Positions 11,727 to 26,571 of a stretch of DNA of 64,000 nt are shown here, in pieces. The translations under genes were made by a program, and so were the position numbers. Position 1 is the stretch's first letter; each line of letters starts with the position of its first letter. The notes below the pieces were generated by a model. The model was not told where the DNA came from and made no database searches. It was given only the letters and a program-made list of their open reading frames with translations. The stretch comes from Colletes latitarsis (taxonomy: Eukaryota > Arthropoda > Insecta > Hymenoptera > Colletidae), in NCBI RefSeq assembly GCF_051014445.1, contig NW_027488365.1:43844001-43908000 (forward strand), read 5' to 3'.

Positions 11727-14700
11727 CCTTTTTCGCAAACTTGTTGGCTAGATCCTGGGTTTTTTTCGTGTTTGAATCACGTAGTAATGTGGTAACACAA
11801 TGAAGCAGTCAATTAACCCTGGTTTCGATCAATATTTTGGAGGATAACACCGGTTAGGTCTGGGTTAGGTCTGGGTTATGCCCGCATCTGGCTCATGATT
11901 TTGCCTTTTTCGCAAACTTGTTGGCTAGATCTTGGGATTTTTTCGTGTTTGAATCACGTAGTAATGTGGTAACACATTGAAGCAGTCAATTAAACCTCGT
12001 TTCGCTCAGTATTTTAGAGGATAACACCGGTTAGGTCTGGCTTTGGTCTGGGTTATACCCGCATCTGGCTCATGATTTTGCCTTCTTCGCAAACTTGTTG
12101 GCCAGATCCTGGGTTTTTTCCGTGTTTGAATCACGTAGTAATGTGGTACCACACTGATGCAGTCAATTAAACCTGGTTTCGATCAATATTTTAGAGGTTA
12201 ACACCGGTTAGGTCTGGGTTAGGTCTGGGATATGCGCGCATCTGGCTTACACTTTCGCCTTTTTCGCAAACTTGTTGGCCAGATCCTGGGTTTTTTCCGT
12301 GTTTGAATCACGTAGTAGTGTGGTACCACACTGATGCAGTCAATTAAACCTGGTTTTGATCAATATTTCAGAGGATAACACCGGTTAGGTCTGGGTTAGG
12401 TCCGGGATATGCCCGCATCTGGCTCATGATTTTGCCTTCTTCGCATACTTGTTGGCCGGATCCTGGGTTTTTTCCGTGTTTGAATCACGTAGTAATGTGG
12501 TACCACACTGAGGCAGTCAATTAAACCTGGTTTCGATCAATATTTCACAGGATAACACCGGTTAGGTCTGGGTTAGGTCCGGGATATGCCCGCATCTGGC
12601 TCATGATTTTGCCTTCTTCGCATACTTGTTGGCCGGATCCTGGGTTTTTTTCGTGTTTGAATCACGTAGTAATGTGGTAATACACTGAAGCAGTCAATTA
12701 AACCTGGTTTCGATCAATATTTTAGAGGATAACACCGGTTAGGTCTGGGTTAGGTCTGGGTTATGCCCGCATCTGGCTCATGATTTTGCCTTCTTCGCAT
12801 ACTTGTTGGCCAGATCCTGGGTTTTTTTCGTGTTTGAATCACGTAGTAATGTGGTAACACACTGAAGCAGTCAATTAAACCTGGTTTCGATCAATATTTT
12901 AGAGGATAACACCGGTTAGGTCTGGGTTAGGTCTGGGATATGCGCGCATCTGGCTTATACTTTCTCCTTTTTCGCAAACTTGTTGGCTAGATCCTGGGTT
13001 TTTTTCGTGATTGAATCACGTAGTAATATGATAATACACTGAAGCAGTCAATTAAACCTGGTTTCGAACAATATTTTAGAGGATAATACCGGTTAGGTCT
13101 GGCTTAGGTCTGGGTTATGCCCGCATATGGCTCATGATTTTGCCTTCTTCGCATACTTGTAGGCCGGATCCTGGGTTTTTTTCGTGTTTGAATCACGTAG
13201 TTATGTGGTAACACATATGAGCAGTCAATTAACCCTTGTTTCGATCCATATTTTGGAGGATAACACCGGTTAGGTCTGGGTTAGGTCTGGGTTATGCCCG
13301 CATCTGGCTCATGATTTTGCATTATTCGCAAACTTGTTGGCCAGATCTTGGGTTTTTTTCGTGTTTGAATCACGTAGTAATGTGGTAACACACTGAAGCA
13401 GTCAATTAAACCTCGTTTCGCTCAGTATTTTAGAGGATAACACCGGTTAGGTCTGGCTTAGGTCTGGGTTATACCCGCATCTGGCTCTTGATTTTGCCTT
13501 CGCATACTTGTTGGCCAGATCCTGGGTTTTTTTCGTGTTTGAATCACGTAGTAATGTGGTAATACACTGAAGCAGTCAATTAAACCTGGTTTCGATCAAT
13601 ATTTTAGAGGATAACACCGGTTAGGTCTGGGTTAGGTCTGGGATATGCGCGCATCTGGCTTATACTTTCGCCTTTTTCGCAAACTTGTTGGCCAGATCCT
13701 GGGTTTTTTCCGCGTTTGAATCACGTAGTAATGTGGTAACACACTGAGGCAGTCAATTAAACCAGGTTTCGATCAATATTTTAGAGGATAACACCGGTTA
13801 GGTCTGGGTTAGGTCTGGGATATGCGCGCATCTGGCTTATACTTTCGCCTTTTTCGCAAACTTGTTGGCCGGATCATGGGTTTTTTCCGTGTTTGAATCA
13901 CGTAGTAACGTTGTACCACACTGAGGCAGTCAATTAAACCTGGATTCGGACAGTATTTTAGAGGATAACACCGGTTAGGTCTGGGTTAGGTCTGGGTTAT
14001 GCCCGCATCAGGCTCATGATTTTGTCTTCTTCGCATACTTGTTGGCCAGATCCTGGGTTTTTTTCGTGTTTGAATCACGTAGTAATGTGGTAACACACTG
14101 AAGCATTCAATTAAACCAGGTTTCGATCAATATTTTAGGGGATAACACCGGTTAGGTCTGGGTTAGGTCAGGGATATGCCCGCATCTGGCTTATACTTTC
14201 GCCTTTTTCGCAAACTTGTTGGCCAGATCCTGGGTTTTTTCCGTGTTTGAATCACGTAGTAATGTGGTACCACACTCAGGCAGTCAATTAAACCTGGTTT
14301 CGATCAATATTTCACAGGATAACACCGGTTAGGTCTGGGTTAGGTCTGGGATATGCGCGCATCTGGCTTATACTTTCACCTTCTTCGCATTCTTGTTGGC
14401 CAGATCCTGGGTTTTTTTCGTGTTTGAATCACGTAGTAATGTGGTTACACAATGAAGCAGTCAATTAACCCTGGTTTCGATCCATATTTTGGAGGATAAC
14501 ACCGGTTAGGTCTGGGTAAGGTCTGGGTTATGCCCGCATCTGGCTCATGATTTTGCCTTTTTCGCATACTTGTTGGCCGGATCCTGGGTTTTTTTCGTGT
14601 TTGAATCACGTAGTAATGTGGTAACACAATGAAGCAGTCAATTAACCCTGGTTTCGATCAATATTTTGGAGGATAACACCGGTAAGGTCTGGGTAAGGTC

Positions 14701-15021
14701 TGGGTTATGCCCGCATCTGGCTCATGATTATGCCTTCATCGCAAACTTGTTGGCCAGATCCTGGGTTTTTTCCGTGTTTGAATCACGTAGTAATGTGGTA
14801 ATACACTGAAGCAGTCAATTAAACCTGGTTTCGATCAATATTTTAGAGGATAACACCGGTTAGGTCTGGGTTAGGTCTGGGATATGCCCGCATCTGGCTC
14901 ATGATTTTGCCTTTTTCGCAAACTTGTTGGCCAGATCTTGGGTTTTTTTCGTGTTTGAATCACGTAGTAATGTGGTAATACACTGAAGCAGTCAATTAAA
15001 CCTGGTTTCGATCAATATTTT
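11727..15021 (+). repeat. Higher-order satellite block, copy 1 of a 3880-bp-offset duplication
   Basis: This 3.3-kb block recurs at 15607-18901 with a constant offset of 3880 bp. Rare variants used as markers keep that offset: TCTGGCTTACAC (12241 and 16121), ATTATTCGCA (13321 and 17201), and an identical chance open frame at 14445 and 18325. Spot comparison of lines shows no differences. Outside the block the sequences return to ordinary monomer-level similarity. Boundaries are good to about ten bases. Confidence 0.85.
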
Positions 15022-15606
15022 GGAGGATAACACCGGTTAGGTCTGGGTTAGGTCTGGGTTATGCCCGCATCTGGCTCATGATTTTGCCTTTTTCGCAAAC
15101 TTGTTGGCTAGATCCTGGGTTTTTTTCGTGTTTGAATCACGTAGTAATGTGGTAACACAATGAAGCAGTCAATTAACCCTGGTTTCGATCAATATTTTGG
15201 AGGATAACACCGGTTAGGTCTGGGTTAGGTCTGGGTTATGCCCGCATCTGGCTCATGATTTTGTCTTCTTCGCATACTTGTTGGCCAGATCCTGGGTTTC
15301 TTTCGTGTTTGAATCACGTAGTAATGTGGTAATACACTGAAGCAGTCAATTAAACCTGGTTTCGATCAATATTTTAGAGGATAACACCGGTTAGGTCTGG
15401 GTTATGCCCGCATATGGCGCATGATTTTGCCTTCCTCGCATACTTGTAGGCCAGATCCTGGGTTTTTTTCGTGTTTGAATCACGTAGTTATGTGGTAACA
15501 CATATAAGCAGTCAATTAACCCTTGTTTCGATCCATATTTTGGAGGATAACACCGGTTAGGTCTGGGTTAGGTCTGGGTTATGCCCGCATCTGGCTCATG
15601 ATTTTG

Positions 15607-18600
15607 CCTTTTTCGCAAACTTGTTGGCTAGATCCTGGGTTTTTTTCGTGTTTGAATCACGTAGTAATGTGGTAACACAATGAAGCAGTCAATTAACCCT
15701 GGTTTCGATCAATATTTTGGAGGATAACACCGGTTAGGTCTGGGTTAGGTCTGGGTTATGCCCGCATCTGGCTCATGATTTTGCCTTTTTCGCAAACTTG
15801 TTGGCTAGATCTTGGGATTTTTTCGTGTTTGAATCACGTAGTAATGTGGTAACACATTGAAGCAGTCAATTAAACCTCGTTTCGCTCAGTATTTTAGAGG
15901 ATAACACCGGTTAGGTCTGGCTTTGGTCTGGGTTATACCCGCATCTGGCTCATGATTTTGCCTTCTTCGCAAACTTGTTGGCCAGATCCTGGGTTTTTTC
16001 CGTGTTTGAATCACGTAGTAATGTGGTACCACACTGATGCAGTCAATTAAACCTGGTTTCGATCAATATTTTAGAGGTTAACACCGGTTAGGTCTGGGTT
16101 AGGTCTGGGATATGCGCGCATCTGGCTTACACTTTCGCCTTTTTCGCAAACTTGTTGGCCAGATCCTGGGTTTTTTCCGTGTTTGAATCACGTAGTAGTG
16201 TGGTACCACACTGATGCAGTCAATTAAACCTGGTTTTGATCAATATTTCAGAGGATAACACCGGTTAGGTCTGGGTTAGGTCCGGGATATGCCCGCATCT
16301 GGCTCATGATTTTGCCTTCTTCGCATACTTGTTGGCCGGATCCTGGGTTTTTTCCGTGTTTGAATCACGTAGTAATGTGGTACCACACTGAGGCAGTCAA
16401 TTAAACCTGGTTTCGATCAATATTTCACAGGATAACACCGGTTAGGTCTGGGTTAGGTCCGGGATATGCCCGCATCTGGCTCATGATTTTGCCTTCTTCG
16501 CATACTTGTTGGCCGGATCCTGGGTTTTTTTCGTGTTTGAATCACGTAGTAATGTGGTAATACACTGAAGCAGTCAATTAAACCTGGTTTCGATCAATAT
16601 TTTAGAGGATAACACCGGTTAGGTCTGGGTTAGGTCTGGGTTATGCCCGCATCTGGCTCATGATTTTGCCTTCTTCGCATACTTGTTGGCCAGATCCTGG
16701 GTTTTTTTCGTGTTTGAATCACGTAGTAATGTGGTAACACACTGAAGCAGTCAATTAAACCTGGTTTCGATCAATATTTTAGAGGATAACACCGGTTAGG
16801 TCTGGGTTAGGTCTGGGATATGCGCGCATCTGGCTTATACTTTCTCCTTTTTCGCAAACTTGTTGGCTAGATCCTGGGTTTTTTTCGTGATTGAATCACG
16901 TAGTAATATGATAATACACTGAAGCAGTCAATTAAACCTGGTTTCGAACAATATTTTAGAGGATAATACCGGTTAGGTCTGGCTTAGGTCTGGGTTATGC
17001 CCGCATATGGCTCATGATTTTGCCTTCTTCGCATACTTGTAGGCCGGATCCTGGGTTTTTTTCGTGTTTGAATCACGTAGTTATGTGGTAACACATATGA
17101 GCAGTCAATTAACCCTTGTTTCGATCCATATTTTGGAGGATAACACCGGTTAGGTCTGGGTTAGGTCTGGGTTATGCCCGCATCTGGCTCATGATTTTGC
17201 ATTATTCGCAAACTTGTTGGCCAGATCTTGGGTTTTTTTCGTGTTTGAATCACGTAGTAATGTGGTAACACACTGAAGCAGTCAATTAAACCTCGTTTCG
17301 CTCAGTATTTTAGAGGATAACACCGGTTAGGTCTGGCTTAGGTCTGGGTTATACCCGCATCTGGCTCTTGATTTTGCCTTCGCATACTTGTTGGCCAGAT
17401 CCTGGGTTTTTTTCGTGTTTGAATCACGTAGTAATGTGGTAATACACTGAAGCAGTCAATTAAACCTGGTTTCGATCAATATTTTAGAGGATAACACCGG
17501 TTAGGTCTGGGTTAGGTCTGGGATATGCGCGCATCTGGCTTATACTTTCGCCTTTTTCGCAAACTTGTTGGCCAGATCCTGGGTTTTTTCCGCGTTTGAA
17601 TCACGTAGTAATGTGGTAACACACTGAGGCAGTCAATTAAACCAGGTTTCGATCAATATTTTAGAGGATAACACCGGTTAGGTCTGGGTTAGGTCTGGGA
17701 TATGCGCGCATCTGGCTTATACTTTCGCCTTTTTCGCAAACTTGTTGGCCGGATCATGGGTTTTTTCCGTGTTTGAATCACGTAGTAACGTTGTACCACA
17801 CTGAGGCAGTCAATTAAACCTGGATTCGGACAGTATTTTAGAGGATAACACCGGTTAGGTCTGGGTTAGGTCTGGGTTATGCCCGCATCAGGCTCATGAT
17901 TTTGTCTTCTTCGCATACTTGTTGGCCAGATCCTGGGTTTTTTTCGTGTTTGAATCACGTAGTAATGTGGTAACACACTGAAGCATTCAATTAAACCAGG
18001 TTTCGATCAATATTTTAGGGGATAACACCGGTTAGGTCTGGGTTAGGTCAGGGATATGCCCGCATCTGGCTTATACTTTCGCCTTTTTCGCAAACTTGTT
18101 GGCCAGATCCTGGGTTTTTTCCGTGTTTGAATCACGTAGTAATGTGGTACCACACTCAGGCAGTCAATTAAACCTGGTTTCGATCAATATTTCACAGGAT
18201 AACACCGGTTAGGTCTGGGTTAGGTCTGGGATATGCGCGCATCTGGCTTATACTTTCACCTTCTTCGCATTCTTGTTGGCCAGATCCTGGGTTTTTTTCG
18301 TGTTTGAATCACGTAGTAATGTGGTTACACAATGAAGCAGTCAATTAACCCTGGTTTCGATCCATATTTTGGAGGATAACACCGGTTAGGTCTGGGTAAG
18401 GTCTGGGTTATGCCCGCATCTGGCTCATGATTTTGCCTTTTTCGCATACTTGTTGGCCGGATCCTGGGTTTTTTTCGTGTTTGAATCACGTAGTAATGTG
18501 GTAACACAATGAAGCAGTCAATTAACCCTGGTTTCGATCAATATTTTGGAGGATAACACCGGTAAGGTCTGGGTAAGGTCTGGGTTATGCCCGCATCTGG

Positions 18601-18901
18601 CTCATGATTATGCCTTCATCGCAAACTTGTTGGCCAGATCCTGGGTTTTTTCCGTGTTTGAATCACGTAGTAATGTGGTAATACACTGAAGCAGTCAATT
18701 AAACCTGGTTTCGATCAATATTTTAGAGGATAACACCGGTTAGGTCTGGGTTAGGTCTGGGATATGCCCGCATCTGGCTCATGATTTTGCCTTTTTCGCA
18801 AACTTGTTGGCCAGATCTTGGGTTTTTTTCGTGTTTGAATCACGTAGTAATGTGGTAATACACTGAAGCAGTCAATTAAACCTGGTTTCGATCAATATTT
18901 T
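15607..18901 (+). repeat. Higher-order satellite block, copy 2 of the 3880-bp-offset duplication
   Basis: Second copy of 11727-15021. A gap of about 590 bp (just over three monomers) separates the two. Part of it (about 17480 to 18901 and a little beyond) occurs a third time at an offset of 6096 bp, from about 23576 on; the same chance open frame at 24421 confirms this. The block therefore took part in more than one duplication. Confidence 0.83.
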
Positions 18902-18904
18902 AGA

Positions 18905-21900
18905 GGATAACACCGGTTAGGTCTGGGTTATGCCCGCATATGGCGCATGATTTTGCCTTCCTCGCATACTTGTAGGCCAGATCCTGGGTTTTTTTCGTGT
19001 TTGAATCACGTAGTTATGTGGTAACACATATAAGCAGTCAATTAACCCTTGTTTCGATCCATATTTTGGAGGATAACACCGGTTAGGTCTGGGTTAGGTC
19101 TGGGTTATGCCCGCATCTGGCTCATGATTTTGCCTTTTTCGCAAACTTGTTGGCCAGATCTTGGGGTTTTTTCGTGTTTGAATCACGTAGTAATGTGGTA
19201 ACTCACTGAAGCAGTCAATTAAACCTCGTCTCGCTCAGTATTTTAGAGGATAACACCGGTTAGGTCTGGGTTATGCCCGCATCTGGCTCATGATTTTGCC
19301 TTCTTCGCATACTTGTTGGCCAGATCCTGGGTTTTTTTCGTGTTTGAATCACGTAGTAATGTGGTAACCCACTGAAGCTGTCAATTAAACCTGGTTTCGA
19401 TCAATATTTTAGAGGATGACACCGGTTAGGTCTGGGTTATGCCCGCATCTGGCTCATGATTTTGCCTTCTTCGCATACTTGTTGGCCAGATCCTGGGTTT
19501 TTTTCGTGTTTGAATCACGTAGTAATGTGGTACCACACTGAAGGAGTCAATTAAACCTGGTTTCGATCATTATTTTAGAGGATAACACCGGTTAGGTCTG
19601 GGTTAGGTCCGGGATATGCGCGCATCTGGCTTATACTTTCGCCTTTTTCGCAAACTTGTTGGCCAGATCATGGGTTTTTTCCGTGTTTGAATCACGTAGT
19701 AACGTTGTACCACACTGAGGCAGTCAATTAAACCTGGATTCGGACAGTATTTTAGAGAATAACACCGGTTAGGTCTGGGTTAGGTCTGGGTTATGCCCGC
19801 ATCAGGCCCATGATTTTGTCTTCTTCGCATACTTGTTGGCCAGATCCTGGGTTTTTTTCGTGTTTGAATCACGTAGTAATGTGGTAACACACTGAAGCAG
19901 TCAATTAAACCAGGTTTCGATCAATATTTTAGGGGATAACACCGGTTAGGTCTGGGTTAGGTCAGGGATATGCCCGCATCTGGCTTATACTTTCGCCTTT
20001 TTCGCAAACTTGTTGGCCAGATCCTGGGTTTTTTCCGTGTTTGAATCACGTAGTAATGTGGTACCACACTCAGGCAGTCAATTAAACCTGGTTTCGATCA
20101 ATATTTCACAGGATAACACCGGTTAGGTCTGGGTTAGGTCTGGGTTATGCCCGCATCAGGCTCATGATTTTGTCTTCTTCGCATACTTGTTGGCCAGATC
20201 CTGGGTTTCTTTCGTGTTTGAATCACGTAGTAATGTGGTAATACACTGAAGCAGTCAATTAAACCTGGTTTCGATCAATATTTTAGAGGATAACACCGGT
20301 TAGGTCTGGGTTATGCCCGCATATGGCGCATGATTTTGCCTTCCTCGCATACTTGTAGGCCAGATCCTGGGTTTTTTTCGTGTTTGAATCACGTAGTTAT
20401 GTGGTAACACATATAAGCAGTCAATTAACCCTTGTTTCGATCCATATTTTGGAGGATAACACCGGTTAGGTCTGGGTTAGGTCTGGGTTATGCCCGCATC
20501 TGGCTCATGATTTTGCCTTTTTCGCAAACTTGTTGGCCAGATCTTGGGTTTTTTTCGTGTTTGAATCACGTAGTAATGTGGTAACTCACTGAAGCAGTCA
20601 ATTAAACCTCGTCTCGCTCAGTATTTTAGAGGATAACACCGGTTAGGTCTGGCTTAGGTCTGGGTTATACCCGCATCTGGCTCATGATTTTGCCTTCTTC
20701 GCATACTTGTTGGCCAGATCCTGGGTTTTTTTCGTGTTTGAATCACGTAGTAATGTGGTAATACACTGAAGCAGTCAATTAAACCTGGTTTCGATCAATA
20801 TTTTAGAGGATAACACCGGTTAGGTCTGGGTTAGGTCTGGGATATGCCCGCATCTGGCTCATGATTTTGCCTTCTTCGCATACTTGTTGGCCAAATCATG
20901 GGTTTTTTTCGTGTTTGAATCACGTAGTAATGTGGTAACACACTGAAGCAGTCAATTAAACCTGGTTTCGATCAATATTTTAGAGGATAACACCGGTTAG
21001 GTCTGGGTTAGGTCTGGGATATGCGCGCATCTGGCTTATACTTTCTCCTTTTTCGCAAACTTGTTGGCTAGATCCTGGGTTTTTTTCGTTATTGAATCAC
21101 GTAGTAGTGTGGTAATACACTGAAGCAGTCAATTAAACCTCGTCTCGCTCAGTATTTTAGAGGATAACACCGGTTAGGTCTGGCTTAGGTCTGGGTTATA
21201 CCCGCATCTGGCTCATGATTTTGCCTTCTTCGCATACTTGTTGGCCAGATCCTGGGTTTTTTTCGTGTTTGAATCACGTAGTAATGTGGTAATACACTGA
21301 AGCAGTCAATTAAACCTGGTTTCGATCAATATTTTAGAGGATAACACCGGTTAGGTCTGGGTTATGCCCGCATCTGGCTCATGATTTTGCCTTTTTCGCA
21401 AACTAGTTGGCCAGATCTTGAGTTTTTTTCGTGTTTGAATCACGTAGTAATGTGGTAACTCACTGAAGCAGTCAATTAAACCTCGTCTCGCTCAGTATTT
21501 TAGAGGATAACACCGGTTAGGTCTGGCTTAGGTTTGGGTTATACCCGCATCTGTCTCATGATTTTGCCATCTTCGCATACTTGTTGGCCAGATCCTGGGT
21601 TTTTTTCGTGTTTGAATCACGTAGGAATGTGGTAACACACTGAAGCAGTCAATTAAACCTGGTTTCGATCAATATTTTAGAGGATAACACCGGTTAGGTC
21701 TGGGTTAGGTCTGGGATATGCGCGCATCTGGCTTATACTTTCTCCTTTTTCGCAAACTTGTTGGCTAGATCCTGGGTTTTTTTCGTTATTGAATCACGTA
21801 GTAGTGTGGTAATACACTGAAGCAGTCAATTAAACCTGGTTTCGATCAATATTTTAGAGGATAACACCGGTTAGGTCTGGGTTATGCCCGCATATGGCGC

Positions 21901-23440
21901 ATGATTTTGCCTTCCTCGCATACTTGTAGGCCAGATCCTGGGTTTTTTTCGTGTTTGAATCACGTAGTTATGTGGTAACACATATAAGCAGTCAATTAAC
22001 CCTTGTTTCGATCCATATTTTGGAGGATAACACCGGTTAGGTCTGGGTTAGGTCTGGGTTATGCCCGCATCTGGCTCATGATTTTGCCTTTTTCGCAAAC
22101 TTGTTGGCCAGATCTTGGGTTTTTTTCGTGTTTGAATCACGTAGTAATGTGGTAATTCACTGAAGCAGTCAATTAAACCTCGTCTCGCTCAGTATTTTAG
22201 AGGATAACACCGGTTAGGTCTGGCTTAGGTCTGGGTTATACCCGCATCTGGCTCATGATTTTGCCTTCTTCGCATACTTGTTGGCCAGATCCTGGGTTTT
22301 TTTCGTGTTTGAATCACGTAGTAATGTGGTAATACACTGAAGCAGTCAATTAAACCTGGTTTCGATCAATATTTTAGAGGATAACACCGGTTAGGTCTGG
22401 GTTATGCCCGCATCTGGCTCATGATTTTGCCTTCTTCGCATACTTGTTGGCCAGATCCTGGGTTTTTTTCGTGTTTGAATCACGTAGTAATGTGGTAACC
22501 CACTGAAGCTGTCAATTAAACCTGGTTTCGATCAATATTTTAGAGGATAACACCGGTTAGGTCTGGGTTATGCCCGCATCTGGCTCATGATTTTGCCTTC
22601 TTCGCATACTTGTTGGCCAGGTCCTGGGTTTTTTTCGTGTTTGAATCACGTAGTAATGTGGTAATACACTGAAGCAGTCAATTAAACCTGGTTTCGATCA
22701 ATATTTTAGAGGATAACACCGGTTAGGTCTGGGTTAGGTCTGGGATATGCCCGCATCTGGCTCATGATTTTGCCTTCTTCGCATACTTGTTGGCCAAATC
22801 CTGGGTTTTTTTCGTGTTTGAATCACGTAGTAATGTGGTAACACACTGAAGCAGTCAATTAAACCTGGTTTCGATCAATATTTTAGAGGATAACACCGGT
22901 TAGGTCTGGGTTAGGTCTGGGATATGCGCGCATCTGGCTTATACTTTCTCCTTTTTCGCAAACTTGTTGGCTAGATCCTGGGTTTTTTTCGTTATTGAAT
23001 CACGTAGTAGTGTGGTAATACACTGAAGCAGTCAATTAAACCTCGTCTCGCTCAGTATTTTAGAGGATAACACCGGTTAGGTCTGGCTTAGGTCTGGGTT
23101 ATACCCGCATCTGGCTCATGATTTTGCCTTCTTCGCATACTTGTTGGCCAGATCCTGGGTTTTTTTCGTGTTTGAATCACGTAGTAATGTGGTAATACAC
23201 TGAAGCAGTCAATTAAACCTGGTTTCGATCAATATTTTAGAGGATAACACCGGTTAGGTCTGGGTTATGCCCGCATCTGGCTCATGATTTTGCCTTTTTC
23301 GCAAACTTGTTGGCCAGATCTTGAGTTTTTTTCGTGTTTGAATCACGTAGTAATGTGGTAACTCACTGAAGCAGTCAATTAAACCTCGTCTCGCTCAGTA
23401 TTTTAGAGGATAACACCGGTTAGGTCTGGCTTAGGTCTGG
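18905..23440 (+). repeat. Higher-order satellite block, copy 1 of a 7667-bp-offset duplication
   Basis: Marker variants lie 7667 bp apart in the two copies: GCATATGGCGCATG (18935 and 26602), AACTAGTTGG (21401 and 29068), GGTTTGGGTT (21531 and 29198), CACTGAAGCTG (22501 and 30168) and CCAAATCCTG (22794 and 30461). The marker AGGATGACACC (19413 and 27257) is 7844 apart, i.e. one 177-bp monomer more. One copy thus gained or lost a monomer on each side of it. The match ends near 23450. Confidence 0.7.
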
Positions 23441-26400
23441 GTTATACCCGCATCTGGCTCTTGATTTTGCCTTCTTCGCATACTTGTTGGCCAGATCCTG
23501 GGTTTTTTTCGTGTTTGAATCACGTAGTAATGTGGTAATACACTGAAGCAGTCAATTAAACCTGGTTTCGATCAATATTTTAGAGGATAACACCGGTTAG
23601 GTCTGGGTTAGGTCTGGGATATGCGCGCATCTGGCTTATACTTTCGCCTTTTTCGCAAACTTGTTGGCCAGATCCTGGGTTTTTTCCGCGTTTGAATCAC
23701 GTAGTAATGTGGTAACACACTGAGGCAGTCAATTAAACCAGGTTTCGATCAATATTTTAGAGGATAACACCGGTTAGGTCTGGGTTAGGTCTGGGATATG
23801 CGCGCATCTGGCTTATACTTTCGCCTTTTTCGCAAACTTGTTGGCCAGATCATGGGTTTTTTCCGTGTTTGAATCACGTAGTAACGTTGTACCACACTGA
23901 GGCAGTCAATTAAACCTGGATTCGGACAGTATTTTAGAGGATAACACCGGTTAGGTCTGGGTTAGGTCTGGGTTATGCCCGCATCAGGCTCATGATTTTG
24001 TCTTCTTCGCATACTTGTTGGCCAGATCCTGGGTTTTTTTCGTGTTTGAATCACGTAGTAATGTGGTAACACACTGAAGCATTCAATTAAACCAGGTTTC
24101 GATCAATATTTTAGGGGATAACACCGGTTAGGTCTGGGTTAGGTCAGGGATATGCCCGCATCTGGCTTATACTTTCGCCTTTTTCGCAAACTTGTTGGCC
24201 AGATCCTGGGTTTTTTCCGTGTTTGAATCACGTAGTAATGTGGTACCACACTCAGGCAGTCAACTAAACCTGGTTTCGATCAATATTTCACAGGATAACA
24301 CCGGTTAGGTCTGGGTTAGGTCTGGGATATGCGCGCATCTGGCTTATACTTTCACCTTCTTCGCATTCTTGTTGGCCAGATCCTGGGTTTTTTTCGTGTT
24401 TGAATCACGTAGTAATGTGGTTACACAATGAAGCAGTCAATTAACCCTGGTTTCGATCCATATTTTGGAGGATAACACCGGTTAGGTCTGGGTAAGGTCT
24501 GGGTTATGCCCGCATCTGGCTCATGATTTTGCCTTTTTCGCATACTTGTTGGCCGGATCCTGGGTTTTTTTCGTGTTTGAATCACGTAGTAATGTGGTAA
24601 CACAATGAAGCAGTCAATTAACCCTGGTTTCGATCAATATTTTGGAGGATAACACCGGTAAGGTCTGGGTAAGGTCTGGGTTATGCCCGCATCTGGCTCA
24701 TGATTATGCCTTCATCGCAAACTTGTTGGCCAGATCCTGGGTTTTTTCCGTGTTTGAATCACGTAGTAATGTGGTAATACACTGAAGCAGTCAATTAAAC
24801 CTGGTTTCGATCAATATTTTAGAGGATAACACCGGTTAGGTCTGGGTTAGGTCTGGGATATGCCCGCATCTGGCTCATGATTTTGCCTTTTTCGCAAACT
24901 TGTTGGCCAGATCTTGGGTTTTTTTCGTGTTTGAATCACGTAGTAATGTGGTAATACACTGAAGCAGTCAATTAAACCTGGTTTCGATCAATATTTTAGA
25001 GGATAACACCGGTTAGGTCTGGGTTATGCCCGCATATGGCGCATGATTTTGCCTTCCTCGCATACTTGTAGGCCAGATCCTGGGTTTTTTTCGTGTTTGA
25101 ATCACGTAGTTATGTGGTAACACATATAAGCAGTCAATTAACCCTTGTTTCGATCCATATTTTGGAGGATAACACCGGTTAGGTCTGGGTTAGGTCTGGG
25201 TTATGCCCGCATCTGGCTCATGATTTTGCCTTTTTCGCAAACTTGTTGGCCAGATCTTGGGTTTTTTTCGTGTTTGAATCACGTAGTAATGTGGTAACTC
25301 ACTGAAGCAGTCAATTAAACCTCGTCTCGCTCAGTATTTTAGAGGATAACACCGGTTAGGTCTGGCTTAGGTCTGGGTTATACCCGCATCTGGCTCATGA
25401 TTTTGCCTTCTTCGCATACTTGTTGGCCAGATCCTGGGTTTTTTTCGTGTTTGAATCACGTAGTAATGTGGTAATACACTGAAGCAGTCAATTAAACCTG
25501 GTTTCGATCAATATTTTAGAGGATAACACCGGTTAGGTCTGGGTTAGGTCTGGGATATGCCCGCATCTGGCTCATGATTTTGCCTTCTTCGCATACTTGT
25601 TGGCCAAATCCCGGGTTTTTTTCGTGTTTGAATCACGTAGTAATGTGGTAACACACTGAAGCAGTCAATTAAACCTGGTTTCGATCAATATTTTAGAGGA
25701 TAACACCGGTTAGGTCTGGGTTAGGTCTGGGATATGCGCGCATCTGGCTTATACTTTCTCCTTTTTCGCAAACTTGTTGGCTAGATCCTGGGTTTTTTTC
25801 GTTATTGAATCACGTAGTAGTGTGGTAATACACTGAAGCAGTCAATTAAACCTCGTCTCGCTCAGTATTTTAGAGGATAACACCGGTTAGGTCTGGCTTA
25901 GGTCTGGGTTATACCCGCATCTGGCTCATGATTTTGCCTTCTTCGCATACTTGTTGGCCTGATCCTGGGTTTTTTTCGTGTTTGAATCACGTAGTAATGT
26001 GGTAATACACTGAAGCAGTTAATTAAACCTGGTTTCGATCAATATTTTAGAGGATAACACCGGTTAGGTCTGGGTTATGCCCGCATCTGGCTCATGATTT
26101 TGCCTTTTTCGCAAACTTGTTGGCCAGATCTTGAGTTTTTTTCGTGTTTGAATCACGTAGTAATGTGGTAACTCACTGAAGCAGTCAATTAAACCTCGTC
26201 TCGCTCAGTATTTTAGAGGATAACACCGGTTAGGTCTGGCTTAGGTCTGGGTTATACCCGCATCTGGCTCATGATTTTGCCATCTTCGCATACTTGTTGG
26301 CCAGATCCTGGGTTTTTTTCGTGTTTGAATCACGTAGGAATGTGGTAACACACTGAAGCAGTCAATTAAACCTGGTTTCGATCAATATTTTAGAGGATAA

Positions 26401-26571
26401 CACCGGTTAGGTCTGGGTTAGGTCTGGGATATGCGCGCATCTGGCTTATACTTTCTCCTTTTTCGCAAACTTGTTGGCTAGATCCTGGGTTTTTTTCGTT
26501 ATTGAATCACGTAGTAGTGTGGTAATACACTGAAGCAGTCAATTAAACCTGGTTTCGATCAATATTTGAGA

